DNA of 64,000 bases from Symsagittifera roscoffensis (taxonomy: Eukaryota > Xenacoelomorpha > Acoela > Convolutidae). The stretch lies in the NCBI RefSeq assembly GCF_963678635.1, contig NC_087063.1, forward strand, positions 77,275,617-77,339,616, written 5' to 3'. The notes beneath the pieces are model-generated. The model was not told the origin of the DNA, ran no database searches, and saw only the letters and a program-made list of their open reading frames with translations. A program made the translations under genes and the position numbers. Positions 31,365 through 42,995 of the stretch are shown in pieces (the stretch's first letter is position 1; each line of letters starts with the position of its first letter).

Positions 31365-31980
31365 AATTTTTTGTGCACAAAATGTTGTATATTTTGATGA
31401 TTTTCTTCATTTTATTGCATATAATAGTGCCCAAATTCTCTTAGTTTTTCATAATTTCGCATGAGATTATTAAATTTTTTGTGCACAAAATCTTGTATAT
31501 TTTGATGATTTTCTTCATTTTGTTGCATATAATTGTGCCCAAATTCTCTTAGTTTTTCATACTTTCGCATGAGATTATTAAGTTTTTTGTGCACAAAATC
31601 TTGTATATGTTGATGATTTTCTTCATTTTATTGCATATAGTTGTGCCCAAATTCCCTTAGTTTTTCATAATTTCGCATGAGATTATTTAATTTTTTGTGC
31701 ACAAAATCTTGTATATTTTGATGATTTTCGTCATTTTATTGCATATAATTGTGCCCAAATTCTCTTAGTTTCTTCATAATTTCGCCTGAGATTATTAAAT
31801 TTTTTGTGCACAAAATCTTGTATATATTGATTTTTTTTTCATTTTATTGCATATAATTGTGCCCAAGTTCCCTTAATTTTTCGTAATTTCGCATGAGATT
31901 ATTAAATTCTTTGTGCACAAAATCTTGTTTATATTGATGATTTTCATGATTTGATTGCATTTTTTGTGCACAAAATTTTT
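31365..31980. repeat. ~108-bp tandem array, about six units
   Basis: Units begin TTTTTTGTGCACAAAATCTT (near 31368, 31478, 31585, 31694, 31802, 31907) and contain GCATATAATTGTGCCCAAAT and TTTCGCATGAGATTATTAAA. Similarity is high in the middle and lower at the edges, with related partial units from about 31210. No coding role is seen. Confidence 0.9.
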
Positions 31981-32154
31981 TATATTTTGCTGATTTTTAT
32001 GATCATATTATTTCAGTATTTTAAAACAGTAATGAGAATTTTATATATATGCATGTTTTCGTATATTTGCAGTTTTGTAATTTTACATCTTTAAACTTGC
32101 TTTTTTTCTTCCAGGCATAATTAGAACTAAAAATAGAATCGCTGAAATAGCTAA

Positions 32155-32480
32155 CTAAAATGGATTATAATCGATTATAATGGATTATAATGGATTTTTT
32201 TACCTCATAAATAATCGATTATAATCGATTATAATGGATTATAATGGATTTTTTAACCTCATAAATAATCGATTATAATGGATTTTCTTGACAAAATAAT
32301 CGATTTCAGTGACAAAAATAATGGATTATAATCGATTATTATCGATTATAATGGATTATTTTTTCTCAAAAATAATCGATTATAATGGCAATATAATCGA
32401 TTTCGTGGTCTGAATTTTACATTCGTAATGGATTATAATCGATTATTTTTTTCTCGGGAATCCATTATAATCGATTAGAA
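32155..32480. repeat. Array of ATTATAATCGATTATAAT-type words
   Basis: Repeated AATCGATTATAATGGATT words with self-complementary cores (ATTATAATCGATTATAAT is palindromic). The same words reappear at 58560-58700, right beside a MITE copy, so this is a dispersed sequence type. Confidence 0.85.
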
Positions 32481-34640
32481 TCCATGGGCGCTCGGTGCGG
32501 GTGGCTTCTCTCAGATCTAGTACCAAAATGATTTTACTTCGAGTAGTTTTATCACTAAACTTTATGCCCCTGCTACAAACTGATTAAAAACTTCTCAAAT
32601 AATTTCGAAACACATTTTTATTTGTCCTTAATTTCGTGGTTTATTATTTCAATTTTCTTGGGATCTGTGGATGTTGTTAGAGAGATTAATTCCGTTTTTA
32701 CGAACTCAAAAAGCTTGTCTTTGGAATTAGATCTCTAGTTAAGAAGATCTCACTAAATCTTGAGTATGGTTGGGTAACATGAGATCAAGCGGTTGGAGAA
32801 TCTCGAAAAATTTAAATCACGAAAAAAAAATCAGAAACGAATCTCAAAAACATTTGTGAAATATAATTCAATTAAAACTAAAGCCATCTATACAGTACCA
32901 TTGGAGCCCATAAACAATTTCACGGTAAATTGAAACAGATTTACGTTGAGTTTATCTCATTGTAAGACGCCCTGTTACCATTCGAGATGAAAAAATATAA
33001 TAGATAAAACGGAGGGCAACTACATTTTATACAAATTTTATAAAATTTTGTTTTCAGCCCAGCAAAAATTTCATGCCAAATTATATTTGTTAAAAAAATT
33101 AAAACTAGAATAAAAACATCAAAAATTACAACATGTTTTTTATGGTTTCATTTCACAAATGAAACAAAACACGATTGAAAAGTTCACACCGCTTTTCAGT
33201 TTGTCAACTAGATCTTCAAGTTCGAAAAACTAGAACAAGCTGAAATAACTCAGAATGCTAGAAAAACTCAGTTCAAGAACTTATTATACGTAACACAGGT
33301 TAACGAGTAGCAAAAAGATGTTTTATGGTTCTGAAAAGGGCTTTTTAGACCAATTGAGATAAACTGTAGACAACTGCAAATGAGTTCAGTTTACAAACCA
33401 TAAAAACTTTTTATAAGAAATAATGTCAGATTTGTAATTAGAAAGCAAGCAAAACGTTGGATACTACTTCGATTTTGACTAATTGTTCCGAACATTTGAA
33501 AATGTGGTGGAACTTTGTTTTCTGTTGTGTTTTATTTTTTTCCACGCAAAATCAGGTACCACAAATAATAATTGGAATAGGTCGATTGATATATCATATT
33601 AAAGCATAACAGTTAAACATTTAAGTGTTCATTTGAACGACAATAAAAATTTCTAAATTTTTTTGCAGTATTGGGAAGAAACCGGTTTAAAATTTTTATT
33701 TTTCTTATAATTTCGAGCGAGTACATCGAGCGAGCATTCTCATTTATGCTTGAGTTAGACCTTCTACAATAGCTTATCTATGGATAATTTTAATTTCACT
33801 CGATTTTAATTGGTTTTTGTCATTGCCAATTTGAGAATCCTAAACAATTTCTGCAAAAAAAAAACACTGAAAAAAGTTTGAAGTTTTTTTTAAAATTATT
33901 TTTAATGATGATTTTGTTGTCCAGTTTGCCTGTTTTACTATGGCTGTCGAATATGCCTAATATGTAGTTTTTTTATCATTTCTTTTATCACATCACGCTG
34001 AAAAACGACTTGCTTGAAAAAAAAAACTATATTTTTTTAAGACTATGGTGGAAACATTCTGTACTACTTGCACAGTAACCGGCTATTTTGTTTTTAATTT
34101 TTGAGCTTTTTCCGATTCTATTCCTGAAGTGAAAACAGAATTGCTAAACTTAACTTCACAAAATTTTTGTTTTTGAGAATACAAGATCAATTCTTGTTGA
34201 TTTTAGTTAAATATTCCTAGTCTCTTTCTTTTGAAGTGTGAATTAATACCAATGATCGCTAGACACAGTTAACCGAATAATTTATTTGATATCTTTAAAT
34301 TGATTTGAAAAAAATGAAGTAAGTTATTGCAATATGATTGAAATTGTTAAAGATTTTGACATTTTGTTATTGTTTTGGTCTTGTTAATAAAAATGAGAGA
34401 TGAACCTTGCAAAAAAGTTTCTGCGTTTGTTCGAGTAGCATGAATTATTAATCAGAAGAATATCGAAAAATGGACGAATTACATCCTGTTTGCTAAGGCT
34501 GTAGTCTATCTGTCTAAACTTTAATTAATAGAAGGGATCGTTAATATGAACTGATTTATCATAACTTACTTTGAATCTGCAGAAAAGTTTCAAATCGGAG
34601 ATTTAGAAAAAATACTGTGCCAATTTAAAGAGTACCAGGG
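32481..34640. other. AT-rich non-coding, contains a dispersed repeat
   Basis: No gene seen. The part about 33560-34120 is related to 56560-56900 (shared TTGATATATCATATTAAAG and ACATTCTGTRCTACTTGCAC); a further piece occurs at 61060-61100. It is a dispersed repeat of unknown class. Confidence 0.6.
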
Positions 34641-35480
34641 TTGAACTCCATACAAAAATTGTTTAGCATACAATTTTATACAAAACATGCTTGTCATACA
34701 ATTCCACGCATGGGTTCTATGGAAAAAATGGTTATCATGGGATTTCAATTTATGAAAATTGTATGATAAGCATTTTTTCTTTTGAGTTGTTTTTGACCGA
34801 AAACCTTCATAAAAAGCTTTTTTGGTGAGCTTAAATGATCTTAAATCGTTCTTTGATTAAGTTAGATCTAATTAAAGGTTTTTTTTATATACAAAAAATG
34901 ATTATCATACAATTTCCATTCTATGAAAAGGGTATAATAACGATTTTTTCCATGAACAAAAATTTTGTTTTAAATTTATTCAAAAAAGTATTCAAGCAAA
35001 TTCAAATGAGGTTGAATTGGTTTTTTAAATATTTGGAATCATTTTGATCATCAAAAGTGTTAATGATTTTTTTGAACAAAAAAGTGCTTATCATACGATT
35101 TCCATTTTATGAAAATGGTTTGATACGCAGTTTTTTTTTCATAATTACAATTTCAAAAAACTTCTTGGGCAAGTTCAGATGAGCTTATGTTTGTTTTCGA
35201 TCAAATGAAATCGCATTGATCACCAAAATTGTTGTTTATTTTTTTTTGGAAAAAAAAAACACATTTTTCATACAACTTCTTTCATGAAAATTGTATGACA
35301 AGCATTTTCCAGAGAAAAATTATGTTCCGAAAGATTTAAAGATAAATTTACTTGAATTTATTTAGATTTTCTGTAGATTGGAAGCATTTTGACTGTCAAA
35401 GTTATGATTTTAGTTTTGTTTGAAAGTTGCTTATCTTATAATTTTCATAATTGAAAACTGAATGATAAGCGTTGTTCCAA
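34640..35480. repeat. Tandem ~185-bp units, each with a hairpin
   Basis: At about 34690-34775, 34890-34950, 35085-35140, 35260-35310 and 35415-35475 a segment reads like GCTTATCATACAATTTTCAT facing ATGAAAATTGTATGATAAGC. The units are diverged but keep the facing arms. The same hairpin words occur at 1995-2060, 2545-2590 and 3775-3830. Confidence 0.75.
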
Positions 35481-35884
35481 AGAAGAATAAAACTTTCAGA
35501 AATTACTAGAAGATTTGGTTAGCTTATTTCAAATGATTACTAATCGTTTTCTTATTCGAGTAATTGTTGGTTGTCATAAAAAACCTCTTCACACAATCCT
35601 TTTACTCCGACAGGCTTTGCATAAAACTTTAAAAATCAAAAAAAAAAATTTTGAGTGTATCTTTAGAAGATCGGTAACCCTAGCAGGGTTTGTATGCATG
35701 CTTCTGAAACATGTCTCCGATGTAATAATCAGAGGTTTTTTCCAATAAATTTTTGCAGTAATTTTCAAATTTCTGGGTTGCTGAAAATTTGACTTATACT
35801 TCCTTTATTTCTCAGAGTTTTTGATTATTGTTATTTATTTCGCTGCTAGATAACTAGTGAATTTTTAAATATAAACCTTAGTTC

Positions 35885-36760
35885 TAATTGGGGTCCTGAT
35901 TTTCAAAAGAAAGTGTTCTTAGTAGCTAAACTCTTGTTTGAAAGAATAGCTGTTTTATTTTCGTTGTGTTGTAAGTTGCATCGCCTTAAGAGGTACAAAA
36001 AAATTCTCTTTTGTGTCTTTTTCTTTACTTAGGGGCTGACATTTACAGTTCTCTAATAATTTCACCTGCGTGTTCTTTAAAAAGAACAGTTTTTTCAAGT
36101 ATTTTTGAGATTTTTTTTCTGCCGAAACGAATTTTTTAACAATCTTTTGAATTTTTTGATTCATGATGCGGTAATTTTTCTAAGCTCGGCAAAAACTTAC
36201 CTTTCGATTGCTCGAATTGCCCTAAGAATCAGTAAACTTTTTCAATTCAATTTCGTGTATATTCAAAGGGAACTACATATTTTGAAGTTCATATTCTGCC
36301 CTGGTTAAATTGTGCGTGGTCTCTACTTCACTCTGATTTCATATCTTAGTTTGTTTTAAAAGTTGGAAAATAAGGAATCTTTTGTAAAAAACTACAGATA
36401 ACTTCAAACTACAGGGTTGCCGGACGTTTCGACTGGTACTTCTGATTGTTAACAGAGGTTTTTTTGCTTGTCATTGTTTGTATACCTTGTTAGGCGAAAT
36501 AAGTGTTCTTTCCAATCAAAATTTTAAGTTCAAATTAAGGTCTTGATTTTTAAAAGAAAGTGTTCTTCTGCATTACATTTCTTTTAATTTTGTTTTGGAA
36601 AAATTGCTGCTAATTTCGTTGTGTGGTATGTTGCATCGCCGAAAAAGCTATCAGTCCTGAAATTGTTTCATTTTTGAAGGTCTGGAAGTCACCGTTTTCT
36701 CTCAAATTCATTAGCTTGTTCTTTCAAAAGAAAAGTTTTTTTTCAAGTTGCAGATGTTCA
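35885..36760. repeat. Diverged duplication, offset about 650 bp
   Basis: Segments GTCCTGATTTTCAAAAGAAA (35894) and GTTGTGTTGTAAGTTGCATC (35964) have counterparts at 36540 and 36618, followed in each case by a TTCTTT...AAAAG...TTTTTTCAAGT stretch. No open frame is conserved between the two. Confidence 0.65.
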
Positions 36761-37224
36761 GTTTTGCTAGTCTGCACACGAATCCAAATTTTTGTGAAGA
36801 TTTGTTTGACATTAGAATCAGAAAAAAAGGGTATATTTTTTCTTTTCTCTTAAAATGTTGAGTAGTTTTTCGACGAGAATATTTGCAATTCATTTTTTTT
36901 TGTTAAGAATCTGTTTCCTAACCTAAATGAATTTGTTACAAAGCTATTACATATCAAATTATTAACTGATTCTTCTTATTTGCTGCAAAAACAGTGTTTT
37001 TCTTATTTGCTGCAAAAACAGGGGAGGTGGGGTGACTGGCGTGCCTGAAAAACCACTTTTTTTTTAATTTCCATTTCAAATAACTTCTAAAAACTGTATA
37101 TTTTGAAAGGCATAATGTCGCACTCGTTGAAAAATTGTTAGGCTTCGTTTCTGGTAGGCTGTTCATGGTCCAGTTCGTTCTGGTTGTTAAGAAACATTAG
37201 TGAAAAAGGTGTCTTAAAAGGAGT

Positions 37225-38130
37225 TTTCAAAATGTTGGCTTGTCGGACCCTTTAGCTAATAACATGTGAGCAAACAAAAAGTTTTGATATCCATTTCTTG
37301 TCCTCGTTAGACCGTACGTAGAACTTAATTTTAGAATGCTGTTTGTATCTTTTTTCGTCTTAGATAACAAGAAATGACTTTTCAAGTGAAAAAACAGGAA
37401 TTTTAGAGATTTTGGTTGCCGAACCCATTTGGCTATTAGCTTCTTAGCAAATAAGGTTTTTTAATGTCCTTTTGTTGCATGGTTAGATTGCGCAAAGGAC
37501 TTATTTTTGCTATGCTGTTCATATCCTAGTTCGGTATGGGTATTGAGAAATAGTTTTTTTAGTGAAAAAAACTGGATCTTTTGAAAATCTGGTTTTTCGG
37601 ACCCTTTGGCTTATAGCCTCTATAATAATAAGCAATTGTAGACCTTGTTAGAACTTGCGTTAACTTTGTCATGCTATTTGTAACCTATTTTATCTTGGCT
37701 GTTAGGAAATATTTTTTAAATGAAAAAACAGATATTTTCGGAATTTTGGCTTGTCGGGCCTTTTGGCTAATAGCTTGTAAGCAAATAAAAAATTTATTTT
37801 GATATCCGCTTGTTGACAGAGTTAGATCGTGCGTACGCTTTTACTTTACTAAGTTGTTCGAATCGTAGTTCATTGTGGATGCTGAGAAATAGTTTTTTGG
37901 TGAAAAAATAACTATTTTTTTTTCTCGAAAATCTTGCTTGTCGGACCTTAAGGTTTATAGCTTCTAAGCTAATTGAGTTTTTATTGCATAATCGTAGCCC
38001 TTGTTACATATTGCGTAGGCTTTAGTTTTAGTCTGATTTTTAAATCTTAGTTCGTCGTGTTTCCTAAGAAATTTTAAAAGAAAACAGGAATTTTCAAAAT
38101 CCTGGCTCGTCACAGGTACTGGCTAATAAT
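37225..38130. repeat. Old tandem array, about six ~170-bp units
   Basis: The phrase GGCTTGTCGGACCCTTTAGC and its variants recur near 37236, 37415, 37591, 37747, 37935 and 38102. Each is followed by AATAGCTTCTAAGCAAATAA-like text, a GTTAGA...GCG segment and a TGAAAAAACAGGAATTTT segment. Divergence is considerable. Confidence 0.8.
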
Positions 38131-40500
38131 TTTCCAAATTATTTCCAATTTTTGTTTTTTGTTTGATGTCGCCGTTGATTCCAAAGTAGGCCCTGTTTTA
38201 AATATGATTTTTTTTTTATTTTATTCTTGTGGTTGTTGAGAAACTGTTGTTTATTGATGCTTTTGATTGTTGTTCTTCTTATAATTTTGAAGTAATTTTT
38301 TCATGTTTTTTTATTTCTCGTGTCGATTTGAATGTTCTTATTAAAGAAACGTAACCCGCGTGGAGTTTCAATTTAGTCACATCAACACCTATTACCTCCT
38401 TTTTATCATTATAACGGATCAATTGAGCACTCACCCACCCATTCTCACGTGGGGAGGTGGGGGAGATAGCTCAAAAAGGTATTTGAGACATGTTTATAAC
38501 CACTTGAAAATAGTTTGAATGAATTGAAATCACAAACCAGATTCTCCAACGAATGCGGAACGCTAAAACTTACAATATCAAAGCTCAAAAATTACAAGAG
38601 ATTGTAAAACGATTTAAAGAAACTAAAAAATGGAGGAAAATGAGGCCACTTGTTTCTGTCCTAAAAGGAAAAAAGCTCTTGCGCGGAGCACAGTTTTTTC
38701 TGTTCAAATACACGGCCAGTGCATCAACCCTGGTATTTTGCTTTCCTTGGTGAGGCAATGGTCGCCCAAACAAAAAATTACAAAAAAAAAATTTTTATAA
38801 TTTTTTTTTTTTTTGATTTTTCAAATTTTTCTCGATACCCAATGTAAAATAAACTTCAGTCGGTCAATTGATTGCGTGCTACGAACACATCAACCCTCTA
38901 CGTGCGTTTTCTGACGACTTTTTGTAGCGTTTTACCGTTTTTGCTTGGGAGGAGATAGCTCAATTGGTTATTACGGAGGGGAGATTGCTCAATTGATCCA
39001 TTATAAATTCTATATCTAGAAAATTCCAATGATTTTGACTGAAATATGTGATGAAGAGACTCCTTTTTAGGGGGAGATGTTTGTTGATTGCTTGGTAATG
39101 GGGCTGAAATACATTGGGGGTGGCGGCTATTTTTGTTGTTTCAATATGAGAAAATAATTATCTCGAAGCCCAGTGGTTCAAATTAGTTTTCAAGGTCATC
39201 ATATATGAGAAGATCCATTCGAAAGTCACCCAAACGATGGCGCGGAGAAACAAATTACTGCTCCGTTTTACCTTGTAGAAAAATTATTTTCAACTTGAAG
39301 AAAAATTCAATTGTGTTACCCAGTGTATGACACTAACTAATTGGCTACTATCAATACTGCACACTATACTATCTCTTCACTGAGATTTGATAAACTAGTT
39401 TTGCTTTCTTTGGAAACTAGTTTGTTGCACCAGATGAGATTTTTCTTCATTATTGATTTGATTACACCGTCCGTCTGTCAAACCTTATCATTTTAGGTCC
39501 GATGTATTCGTGCAATCACTTCTTTTTTTGTGCAATTCGTACAATCTTCTAATCGTGCAATCACAAGTATGTTCTTTTTCTTGTTTCCTTGTTTCAATAG
39601 AAATATAAGCAGAGCTGGAACCGGGCCCGGGTTTATTGCGGGTCAGCATCCAGACCGGGCCCGGGCCTGACTTTAAAAAGAGTTCACACCTTAATTGCTA
39701 AAACGCCCAGAATACATTACAACAGTTAAAAAGGGTGAAACAATATCGAAACTTCGTTCGAGGCGCAAGAGAATCATTTTAGGTATTAATTTCTTTCATT
39801 GGCAGTTTTACTGTCTCCTGAAAATAATTGGCAATTTCCTTTCAAGTTTACAAAAGTAAGTTTCAAGTACGCAGCAGGTAAGTTTTTGCCCGCTTGTGGA
39901 GGAAAATTTACTCGCAAAGATCCAAACAAAGTATAAAATTACATAAATATTTTTTTTCATTTCAACACTTTCGTGTTTTTTTTTACAATTTTTTCATGCC
40001 TTACAAGTTTTTTATCAAGAAACTTTTTATCAAGAACTCTAAAACAATTGGTTCTTTGGTTGAGCTTTTTAATTCATCTAGTCTTAATTTTTAACAGTTT
40101 CAAGCTAACAGGTCATAATGAAGTTAGTAGTAGATGGTATTTATTTGTTAAGTGCTATTCAAAAAAAGTATGGAGTTCGAGAGCGGCATCAAGGATCTGA
40201 AAAACAGAATATATGTACAAAATGTCAAAACATTTTTAAAAAGCTAAATACAACTTTTTTTTCAAACTGGCTCACTTTTGAAGTGCTCTTGAGATTAAAG
40301 TGACAACGGTACTTTGTCATTTGAACACGTTGCTTACTTGTATTTTGAACACATTGTACTGCAAATTGACTATTTTCCATTTCCCTTTTTGGTTTTTTTT
40401 TCTAACTCAATCTCAGAAACTCGAGATTTTTGCGTTCTAAATTGCAGTAAACGAGTACCCGGGTCAATGTCCCATCCGAATTCAGATCCAAATTGCATAA
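38131..40500. other. Non-coding stretch, mixed fragments
   Basis: No gene supported. GGGAGATAGCTCAA words occur at about 38459 and 38943, with a variant at 38975, and look like a tRNA A-box but lack the rest of a tRNA. Near 39614-39670 there are two GC-rich palindromic GGGCCCGGG blocks; a related GACCCGGGCCC lies at 41569, possibly remnants of one element. Confidence 0.5.
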
Positions 40501-40504
40501 TCGC

Positions 40505-40660
40505 GCCGATAGTTTGAGTCTGGAAAGTCTGGACATGCGTCGCACCGTGGGTCGAAAAAATCTGGACATACCATAATTTGGTCTCGAAAGTCTGAACATG
40601 GGTCGCGAAAGTCTAGACACAAACTTTCTAGATTTTCTCGACTATATGCCCAGACTAGAG
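40505..40660. repeat. Short degenerate repeat, ~30-bp units
   Basis: Four or five copies of a GTCGAAAAAGTCTGGACATG-like word (near 40515, 40546, 40582, 40602). The open frame on the minus strand here (Met-Ser-Arg-Leu-Ser-Arg-Pro repeats) is a product of the repeat. Confidence 0.65.
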
Positions 40661-40900
40661 CGACTCATGTCAAGACTTATAAGCGTGGACAAATTGTCAG
40701 ATTTTACCTTTAAAATCTTTCAAACAAAATGCCGCATCCATATTTTTCGAACCACTTAATATTTCATTTTACGAAGCGGATGGGAAGTTGGAAAAGAGTC
40801 GAGATTTTTGTTACTAGATAGCAAATTTCCAGAAGTTGCAGATACTTCAAAATCAGATAGTTTAAATTTTAAACTGTTGATTGCTTAGAAGTCAATAATT

Positions 40901-40974
40901 ATGATGAGTTTCGGTCCGATAAAGATTTTGTCAGCTGTCGTTCTGATGAGCTTTTGCTGCCACGAAAGCACTAT
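40901..40974 (+). CDS. Lectin exon 1: signal peptide
   Basis: ATG ATG start, MMSFGPIKILSAVVLMSFCC, a hydrophobic run typical of a secretion signal. It ends AGC ACT AT at a GTGAGT donor (phase 2). The signal is probably cleaved near the CCHES segment. Confidence 0.7.
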
Positions 40975-42946
40975 GTGAGTATATCCAAACGTTAAGTTCC
41001 AAATCCATATTTTTTTATTTTTAAAAACTTTCAGTTTGGCTTTTGTGATTTTTGGGATTCTGATCTAGAATTTTCCCATTTTGCAAAAATTGTCATGTAC
41101 TTGCCTCAGAATATCTTCTGCGATCTACAATGCGCGTTGCAAGGTCTAAAATTATTAAAAATTGTGTTTTAACTCTTAAATTAGCAAATTTTGAAAGGCG
41201 CTACCAAATACACTTTTAAAAAAAGTTTATCTCGCCGATTGGCTGAAAATCGATGCTGTAATGAAGTAACGCATGTTTTGTTTTCTGGGGTAAAGGGGGA
41301 AATGGAGACCAGAATTGTTAAGGGGTGGGTAGGGTGGGGTGGTAGGCAATTTGTTTGTCATGTAGGCACCAATACTGCTCTGTGGTCTGAACCTCAGTGG
41401 CTTTTTCAAATTCAACTTGTGTTTTTTTCAGGACTTCGTTAGAAGGGAAGGTTGAAGCAAAGCCGCAATGTACTGAAGGTAAGTGTGGAGTTTCTCTTTA
41501 AAAACATGAACAATACAATACGCATTAGTTATGTTTTAAAATGCGAATCCCACACAGTTCTTTTTATGACCCGGGCCCTAAAAACCATTGCTAATTAATT
41601 GATCATTTTTGTTGCTGAACAAATTAAACGTGCAAATATTTATTTGAGGAGTACTGTCCTTGACTTATTTTGCTTCTGTCAAGGTCGCTGATCTTAAATA
41701 AATTTTCTGTAATGAAAACTTCAAACTGTTCTAGCCCTGAAATCACATCATTTTGTTTCAGAATGCCTCCGCGGATTTGAGAGAGTAGAGGGTAATTATT
41801 ATTTCCAAACCAGAACGCATGACATTTTCCACGGAATTTCGGCTAAAATACTCGCGACAAAATTACTTCAAAAAAAATTAGCAAACACCAGTAGACAAAG
41901 TTCCTGTCAGCTTTCAGTGGTCGGAGCTATAAGTGAGAACAGCTCTCTGAAATAAAACTTTTGACTTAACACAAAAAGTTTTGTAATGATTGGATAGATT
42001 TCAAAGGTGTACTATCATAAAGGTTGCAATACGATAACAAACCGTTTTCAGTTGTAGTATGATGGACTTGTGAAATTTCGTCGGCTCCGTTGGTCGCTTT
42101 TACTCCCTTGCTCAACTGCACAAACACCACAAAACATTAAAACTAACTTGACTATCTTTTTTTGTTCTGTATTGTCATTTTTCACTTTTTCGAAACAAAG
42201 TGTCATTTTAACTTTAGCGCAAAAACTAGCTATTCTTGCCTCTTCAGCATTAAAATGAGGTCAAACATGATAAAAAACTAATTTGATGGATTAATTTCAC
42301 ATGGAGAACTGCTTCGGGCAGTGAAAAATGTCCAAATTGACATTGCATGAAACCCTTTGAATTTACTAATAATGATTGCAGTCAAATTATTTTTTTAGTG
42401 TTCAGCATTTCTTCAATGATTGTCACGCTAAAACAGGCATTGCTGGAAATTACTAAACTTTATCACCAAATTTAAATTGAATTGGTAAAACTACTTTCAG
42501 CATAGATAGTACATCACTTTCTCCGAAACTCGGATCACAATTTCTCAAATAGTTGGATCCTATGATAAGCTCACAGTTTACACAATTAACACAGTTTACA
42601 AAAAAAATACGCCAACTTCAATTGTTCTCATTGACGGCACTGCTCACAGGTAGACCAGATCGGCACACAAGCCCCCAACATCACTTTACAAAGTTTTTTT
42701 GGTATCAGCGAACACAAAACCTATTTATACACTGATAAACAACCTTGTCGTAAACGAAAATTACATAAAGATTTTTCTACCGTTTAATTTTTTGCAAACT
42801 AAAGGTTCTGATTTTCGAAAAGAGTGACCGGCTATTTATGATCGGGTTGTTTTTTGCTCTCGACACAAGTTTCTGTCTTCTGAAAACAAGGGATTTCTTG
42901 AATTCAACCTTGAAAAACATATGTTTCTTGTGAAATGTTATTTGAA

Positions 42947-42995
<49 letters not shown>

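Noticed and set aside
38553-38753. 66-residue basic frame as a small gene
   Set aside because: No domain, no clear splice or polyadenylation context, and an equally long antisense frame overlaps it.
38943-38995. tRNA gene, from an A-box-like GATAGCTCAATTGG
   Set aside because: No matching T-arm, anticodon stem or acceptor pairing follows, and the word recurs in a non-tRNA context at 38459.
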